Assembly (NCBI GenBank): GCA_021778815.1
Contig: JAJYBW010000089.1
Coordinates: 1-10,636 of the forward strand
DNA: 10,636 bases
Direction: 5' to 3'
From: Acidobacteriota bacterium
Lineage (GTDB): Bacteria; Acidobacteriota; Terriglobia; Terriglobales; Acidobacteriaceae
Part shown: positions 6,420 to 10,636 of the stretch, in pieces
Layout of the letters: each line of letters starts with the position of its first letter
Position numbering within the stretch: the stretch's first letter is position 1
Position numbers and translations under genes: made by a program
Notes under the pieces: generated by a model
Database searches by the model: none
Told to the model about the DNA's origin: nothing
Seen by the model: the letters and a program-made list of their open reading frames with translations, nothing else

Positions 6420-7928
6420 TCACTTGGCGGCCGGACAGACGCACGCAGCATAGGACTCGACCGCGTAGTTGGCCAGCGCGCAAACATATTGCGGCCAGAA
6501 GGGTTTGAGTTCGGCGGATCGATCGCCGATGAAGTAGTGACGAATATATTGCCGGCTGACGGCGGTATTTACATCCGGATCGGCGGAGAATTCCGCGACC
6601 AGCGCTCGTACGGCTGACGGCGAAAATTTTGGCTGATGAAAGGTCTGGGCAAAGTCGTACTCCACCGACCATCGAGTTGCGATGCCAGTGTGGTTGGAAG
6701 CGGAAACAACTTTGTAATCCTGCAACGTTGCAGCCGCCGGATTGATGTGCGCGATGGTGAACGAGGGATCATTTCCATCCACTGGTGAAATGGACGGAAC
6801 CATTTTGATGACGACGGCGGGTGAAGCCGAGTCGGGCGCAAGGTTCTCCGGTTGCAACAGACGGATTTCGTCCATGTGGGTGTGCGCGAATATCCCCAGG
6901 CGGACGATGTCGGCGTAGTCGATGAGCAAGTCGGCCAGCTTTGTGGATGAAAGGAACATGACTGGATTCACGCGGCCGCACATGGCCCCAAGTTTCCGTG
7001 CGGTGGAGTAGGGATCAATGCCGGTGGGAATGTGACCCATGATCCAGACTCTTTGGCCGGATTGACGCGCCTGTGCCAGTTGGTTCCGCAACCAGGCGAT
7101 TTCAGAATCCGCGGGCGCCGAGTCAGGCTGGCCGGCGCAGGAGCGATATTTCTTCGACAAGAAGAGATCGTCGAGAACGATGAGGCGAGTGTTCTGCATG
7201 GGCGACGCCATGGTGAGGCTGTAGCTGCCGATTTGCGAAAAGTCCTGAATCTGCGCAACGCGATCGGATGCAGGTAAGCCGGACGCTACGATTCGCGCGG
7301 CGTCAGCGAGGAATTTTTTTCCGGCGTCCAGGCGGTAATCGCCGCAGGCGCTGTCGTTATTGCCGAGAGCCACGTAGATCGGGATTCGAGGGAAGGACGC
7401 GCGAAGCTGGCCGAGCACGTAGGTGATGGTTTTCTCGACAAAGCTTTGATACTCGGCTGGCGTGGAATGAGGGAACATCGTTGTGTACCGGCAGGAGAAG
7501 GCGTGCGCGACCAGATCACCGCTGACCATCATGAATTTCGCGTCAGGTTGTCGCGCGCGCATGGCGCGCAGGCTGGATCGCAGCAGAGGATCGGGCGTGT
7601 CGACACCGCGGGCGTAGCAAGTTTGCTGCAGTGCGATGAATGCCTGTTGCTGATGGGGCGACGGCGGACGAGACAGAATCGAGCTCCATTGCCTGACCGG
7701 AGCGGCAACAAGTTGCCGTACCCTGGCTGGATCATGAAAGGGGTCGAAGTGGATATCGCTGACGAAGAGAGCCGGAATCGTTGCGTTAACTCCGTTGGCG
7801 GTATGTTCGTGCGCGGGCGGAGTTGCTGTCTGCGCCGCCACAACGCAGGGCAGAGAGGCAACGCCAAGCAGCAGCGAGAATAGCCAGAAAGAGACGTGCG
7901 CGGGGCGACGGGTGCGGATTGAATTCAC
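6420..7928 (-). CDS. Secreted metallophosphoesterase, acid sphingomyelinase / endopolyphosphatase superfamily
   Basis: A 502-residue exported calcineurin-like phosphoesterase. Residues 1-33 are a Sec signal peptide (RTRR, hydrophobic 13-31, cleavage near VVAAQ). Dimetal-site motifs follow in order: SDIHFDPF (57-64; D58, H60), SGDLVAH (136-142; D138), GNND (189-192; N190), MGHIPTG (297-303; H299) and AHTHMDEI (348-355; H349, H351). The segment CYARGVDTPDPLLRSSL (104-120) before the second motif, and GHIPTG plus HTHMDE, are typical of acid sphingomyelinase-like enzymes. The usual GNH is GNN here, a variation I recall from vacuolar endopolyphosphatases of the same superfamily, so the substrate could be a phosphodiester lipid, nucleotide or polyphosphate. 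The C-terminus has three Cys (483, 496, 498) that may form disulfides. The start is GTG (7926-7928) with AGAGGA six bases upstream (7935-7940). It diverges from a phospholipase C-like gene. Confidence 0.9.
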   Translation of the reverse strand: MNSIRTRRPAHVSFWLFSLLLGVASLPCVVAAQTATPPAHEHTANGVNATIPALFVSDIHFDPFHDPARVRQLVAAPVRQWSSILSRPPSPHQQQAFIALQQTCYARGVDTPDPLLRSSLRAMRARQPDAKFMMVSGDLVAHAFSCRYTTMFPHSTPAEYQSFVEKTITYVLGQLRASFPRIPIYVALGNNDSACGDYRLDAGKKFLADAARIVASGLPASDRVAQIQDFSQIGSYSLTMASPMQNTRLIVLDDLFLSKKYRSCAGQPDSAPADSEIAWLRNQLAQARQSGQRVWIMGHIPTGIDPYSTARKLGAMCGRVNPVMFLSSTKLADLLIDYADIVRLGIFAHTHMDEIRLLQPENLAPDSASPAVVIKMVPSISPVDGNDPSFTIAHINPAAATLQDYKVVSASNHTGIATRWSVEYDFAQTFHQPKFSPSAVRALVAEFSADPDVNTAVSRQYIRHYFIGDRSAELKPFWPQYVCALANYAVESYAACVCPAAK

Positions 7929-8370
7929 TTGCGATCCTCTGGGGTTGGAGGCGCGAGATGCGCCATAGCCGCTGTCATGCGCAACATTTCAATGCGCCAA
8001 AGGTGAAGACGAACAAGACAAAGAGGATGAAGGGTGTGAATGATTTCAGTCGCTGATCATCCTTTGAGGTTTCAGGCTCACTCTAACCGATTGAAGTTAC
8101 CATCGCGCTCGCCACCCAGGGACCCACCCAGTCCCATTGTCTACTTTGGCGGTCAATCAGCCCTCAGATACTTATGAGACTGGTTCTAGCAACTAATTTG
8201 CTGAGATCGACGGCGGTTGCGAAAACGTACAGCAATGCCGTTATTGCGGATGTTATGATGTAGTCGTTTTACCCCTCCTCCACAACGCCCCCCAGCGACC
8301 GAAATCAGTTTTGACTTCCTCTTACTTCTACGTGTACTCGCGCAGAAGAAAGAATTGCAGGTGAATCGTC
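7929..8370. promoter_or_regulatory. Shared 442 bp divergent intergenic region of the two secreted phosphoesterase genes
   Basis: No gene is supported here. Structures seen: an inverted repeat GGCGC-N5-GCGCC (7950-7964) in the leader of the minus-strand gene; three ATGCGC copies (7958, 7977, 7992); an AGGATGA/TCATCCT pair (8024-8030 and 8057-8063); and a GGGAC-N7-GTCCC hairpin (8119-8135). A pyrimidine-rich stretch occupies about 8266-8335. The ribosome binding site of the phospholipase gene is AGGTGA at 8359-8364. The length leaves room for two promoters and regulator sites, but I cannot identify a known operator. Confidence 0.5.
8251..8259 (+). promoter_or_regulatory. Candidate extended -10 promoter for the phospholipase C-like gene
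   Basis: TGTTATGAT matches an extended -10 (TGn plus TATGAT, five of six to TATAAT). No good -35 is found at 16 to 18 bp, which the TG extension can partly offset. It would give a leader of roughly 105 bases before the ATG at 8371. Confidence 0.3.
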
Positions 8371-10365
8371 ATGAAACTTGTCTGTTACATCCTCTCGATG
8401 CTACTTCCGTGCGCAATTCCCGCGTTCGTCAGCAGCGAGGCAGTTGCAGCCACCTCACCGGCACCAACCGTCACGATCCGTGCCAATCCCACCTGGATTG
8501 CCAAGGGAAGTGCCTCTGCCTTAACCGTGACTGCCAAGAATGCCACGGGAATCACAATCACCGGGACGAATGGCAGCAAGCGGACAATGGCGGCAGGCGG
8601 CGGAGTAGTGTGGGTCAAGCCGACCTCCACGGTCACTTACACCGCGACGGCAACAGGGCCGCGAGGCAAGATCTCGAAAACTGCAACCGTCAAGGTGGTA
8701 ACGGTTTACTCTAGCCAACTGACGGTGACGAGCACAGGCACCGGTGGAGGAACAGTGACCAGCAGTCCGGCGGGAATCAACTGCCCGCAGAGCTGCACCG
8801 CCAGCTTCCCCAAAGGAACAGCCGTCGCGTTAACGGCGACTCCCGAAGATGGCACTACCTTTGCAGGATGGTCTGGCTCGTGCACGGGTACGGGAAAGTG
8901 CAGCCTGATCCTGGGGGCCAGTGCTGCGGTCACATCGACATTCGAGCAGGGAATGGCAGGGATCACTTCGCTCAAGCACATCATCTTTTTTGCGCAGGAG
9001 AATCGCTCGCTCGATAATTACTTCGGCGCGATGCGCGAATACTGGAAGGAGAATGGAATTCCTGACCAGTCGTTCGACGGCCTGCCTCAGTTCAACCCGA
9101 CCAGCGGCCAGGCACCGCTCTATGGTCCCCCTCCTGCCATCCCCGGGTGCAACCCCGCGGACCCTCCGCCCAGCAATTGCGTTTGGGATACAAGTGTCAC
9201 CGTGGCCTCATTCCATATGATTTCGGTGTGCAACGAAAACACCAGCCCTTCGTGGAACGAGGCCCATGTGGACTGGAACTATGGCGACCAAGTGGGCAGG
9301 TATCCGGCAAAGAATAATGGGTTTGTTCATACGGCCGCGGGTGACGCCCGCAAAAACCCAGGGACTCCGCTCTTCGACACGAACGGCATCCGCGCCATGG
9401 GTTACTGGAACGGCACTGACCTAAACTACGACTACTTTATGGCGAGCAATTTCGGCACGTCCGACCGCTTCTTCCACCCCGCAATGTCTCGCACCGAAAT
9501 CAACCGCGAGTATCTTGATGCAGCGACATCCGGGGGATACGCATATCCGAATGGCACGAACGCTCAGGATATGCCCCAACTGAAGTCGAAGCTGATTTTC
9601 GAGGAGCTTCAGACTGCTGGTATCAGCTGGAAGGTCTACATTAACCCGGCGGGCACCGGTTGTGCCGGGCCGCCCTACAAGGCGTCCTGCCTGATCCAGA
9701 CGGGTTACCTTGAAGGCTTCACCTATGCGCAAACCATTCTGGCGAAGTATCCACAGAAAGTCGCCCCCATCTCCGAGTACTTCAGCGATCTGGAGAATGG
9801 TACTCTGCCCCAGGTCGCGGAGATCGAACCTGCGTCTGACGCTGGGCTCGACCAACATGGATCCGACTCTGATGCCCATCCGGAAAATGTCCAGAATGGA
9901 GCGAAGTATACCTCCACACTGATCAACGCACTCATGCAAAGTTCTTCGTGGGAAGATTCGGCGTTCATCTTTACCTTCGACGAGAGCGGCGGTATGTATG
10001 ATCACGTCGCACCGCAACCGACTGTCAGTCCTGATGGCATCCCGCCGATCGACCTCCAGCCGGGTGACGTGTGTACTGGGGTGAAGGGTCCGACGTGCAA
10101 CTTCATCTATACCGGATATCGCATACCGTTGACTGTCGTTTCTCCATATGCCAAGAAGAACTATGTCTCCCACACCGTGATGGATTCGACGGCCATCCTG
10201 AAGTTCATCGAAACGCGCTTCAATCTGCCTCCCCTGACCAAGCGGGATGCGGCCCAGCCGGATATGACGGAGTTCTTCGATTTCAATAATCCGCCGTGGA
10301 TGTCTCCGCCCGTACCTCCACAACAAAACGTCAAGAACCCGTGCTACTTGAACAAGCTGCCATAG
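8371..10365 (+). CDS. Secreted phospholipase C-like phosphoesterase (PF04185 family) with N-terminal Ig-like modules
   Basis: A 664-residue exported enzyme. A Sec-type signal peptide covers about 1-27 (cleavage near EAVAA), with no twin-arginine motif although many PlcH/PlcN enzymes use Tat. Two beta-rich modules follow: an Ig-like one at about 31-112 and an InlB-B-repeat-like one at about 116-193 with Cys pairs NCPQSC (137-142) and CTGTGKC (171-177) around FAGWSG. The phosphoesterase domain starts at SLKHIIFFAQENRSLDNYFG (200-219), the signature of phospholipase C/acid phosphatase AcpA-type enzymes, with E210, N211 and D215 expected at the metal site. FTFDESGGMYDHVAPQ (534-549; D537, E538, D544, H545) and the DAHPENVQNGAKY region (501-513) complete it. 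It should hydrolyse phospholipids or other phosphomonoesters or diesters outside the cytoplasmic membrane. The ATG has AGGTGA six bases upstream. A strong hairpin ends the transcript. Confidence 0.93.
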   Translation: MKLVCYILSMLLPCAIPAFVSSEAVAATSPAPTVTIRANPTWIAKGSASALTVTAKNATGITITGTNGSKRTMAAGGGVVWVKPTSTVTYTATATGPRGKISKTATVKVVTVYSSQLTVTSTGTGGGTVTSSPAGINCPQSCTASFPKGTAVALTATPEDGTTFAGWSGSCTGTGKCSLILGASAAVTSTFEQGMAGITSLKHIIFFAQENRSLDNYFGAMREYWKENGIPDQSFDGLPQFNPTSGQAPLYGPPPAIPGCNPADPPPSNCVWDTSVTVASFHMISVCNENTSPSWNEAHVDWNYGDQVGRYPAKNNGFVHTAAGDARKNPGTPLFDTNGIRAMGYWNGTDLNYDYFMASNFGTSDRFFHPAMSRTEINREYLDAATSGGYAYPNGTNAQDMPQLKSKLIFEELQTAGISWKVYINPAGTGCAGPPYKASCLIQTGYLEGFTYAQTILAKYPQKVAPISEYFSDLENGTLPQVAEIEPASDAGLDQHGSDSDAHPENVQNGAKYTSTLINALMQSSSWEDSAFIFTFDESGGMYDHVAPQPTVSPDGIPPIDLQPGDVCTGVKGPTCNFIYTGYRIPLTVVSPYAKKNYVSHTVMDSTAILKFIETRFNLPPLTKRDAAQPDMTEFFDFNNPPWMSPPVPPQQNVKNPCYLNKLP

Positions 10366-10395
10366 GACCTGGCAGAAGGTTCTTCTAGCAAAGGC

Positions 10396-10420
10396 AAAGC
10401 CCGCTGATATAGCGGGCTTT
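10396..10420 (+). terminator. Intrinsic terminator after the phospholipase C-like gene
   Basis: AAAGCCCGC (10396-10404) and GCGGGCTTT (10412-10420) form a perfect 9 bp stem, extendable by one T-A pair to leave a five-base loop. It sits 30 bases after the stop. The T tract is only the three bases of the stem end, followed by CGCGTC. The symmetrical A and T flanks mean it could also work for a minus-strand gene entering from the right. Confidence 0.72.
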
Positions 10421-10636
10421 CGCGTCAAATAGTTGGTAGCGCTAACGGCTACAGCATTCAGAATGAAAGTGGCTTCTTGCCAACGATCTATTTAGATAAT
10501 TGTTTTCGTCTACCACGGTCTTCTACCACGATTGCATCAACGCTGGTTTACCGCGATTTCTGATGGGCAGGCCAGGCAGGGCCGCTCCGCATCACGGCTC
10601 ATTTTGCGGCCGGAGCCCGAGAACTCCTATCTTAGC
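10421..10636. other. Terminal 216 bp without a supported gene
   Basis: I find no convincing coding frame. The stretch 10421-10550 is less G+C-rich than its surroundings and contains ATCTA-TT-TAGAT (10486-10497) and a TCTACCACG direct repeat (10509-10517 and 10522-10530, 13 bp apart). From about 10560 it becomes G+C-rich again. It may be intergenic sequence before a gene outside the window. Confidence 0.4.

Noticed and set aside
7972..7978. CTGTCAT, a half Pho-box, near the two phosphoesterase genes
   Set aside because: It fits the phosphate idea, but the second half-site is missing (the next seven bases at the right distance do not match) and it points away from the nearer gene. One heptamer is not enough.
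9421..10428. Open frame of 335 codons on the minus strand opposite the phospholipase C-like gene
   Set aside because: It mirrors the codon structure of the plus-strand gene, has Arg/Asp-rich antisense composition and no recognisable motif. The plus-strand product has a signal peptide and full catalytic motifs.
10509..10530. TCTACCACG direct repeat as start of a repeat array
   Set aside because: Only two copies of nine bases with a four-base gap; no spacers, no cas gene, no further copies.
1..10636. Search for tRNA, rRNA, CRISPR, insertion sequence ends, phage or toxin-antitoxin genes
   Set aside because: None seen by eye; no transposase, integrase or paired terminal repeats, and no small paired toxin and antitoxin frames.

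Overview
The window looks like a chromosomal segment of a soil-type bacterium, most likely an acidobacterium (Terriglobales-like). This rests on the moderately high G+C, the mixture of families, the InlB-repeat-like module on a secreted phospholipase C, and a short degenerate receiver protein of a kind I associate with that group. No phylogenetic marker settles the taxon. I see no insertion sequence, phage gene, CRISPR array, rRNA or tRNA.

Layout. The left part is a minus-strand block read from right to left: a TIGR01777-family SDR epimerase (3312-4226), a lipoprotein with three fibronectin-III-like domains (2009-3190), a fumarylacetoacetate hydrolase family enzyme with a GTG start (1178-1975), a small pseudo-receiver (714-1073), and the N-terminal half of transaldolase (1-525, cut by the window edge). 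Gaps are 33 to 188 bp, so some or all may be co-transcribed, but the products do not form one obvious pathway.

In the middle, an XRE-cupin regulator (4501-5328) is transcribed divergently from that block. Its upstream region carries two copies of a TGTCATGACA-type palindrome exactly 21 bp apart, the best regulatory signal in the window. Its transcript ends at an intrinsic terminator (5397-5427) that overlaps the 3' end of a convergent SPFH/band-7 membrane protein gene (5413-6330).

On the right, a secreted metallophosphoesterase of the acid sphingomyelinase/endopolyphosphatase superfamily (6420-7928, minus) and a secreted phospholipase C-like phosphoesterase (8371-10365, plus) diverge from a shared 442 bp intergenic region. 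Both are exported and both should cleave phosphoester bonds, which suggests extracellular phosphorus or lipid scavenging. The phospholipase gene ends at a strong hairpin (10396-10420), and the last 216 bp hold no gene I can support.

Most of this is ordinary housekeeping and accessory sequence. I did not find a convincing undescribed multi-gene system. The points most worth checking are the phased operator pair, the pseudo-receiver whose phospho-acceptor position is His, and the divergent phosphoesterase pair.
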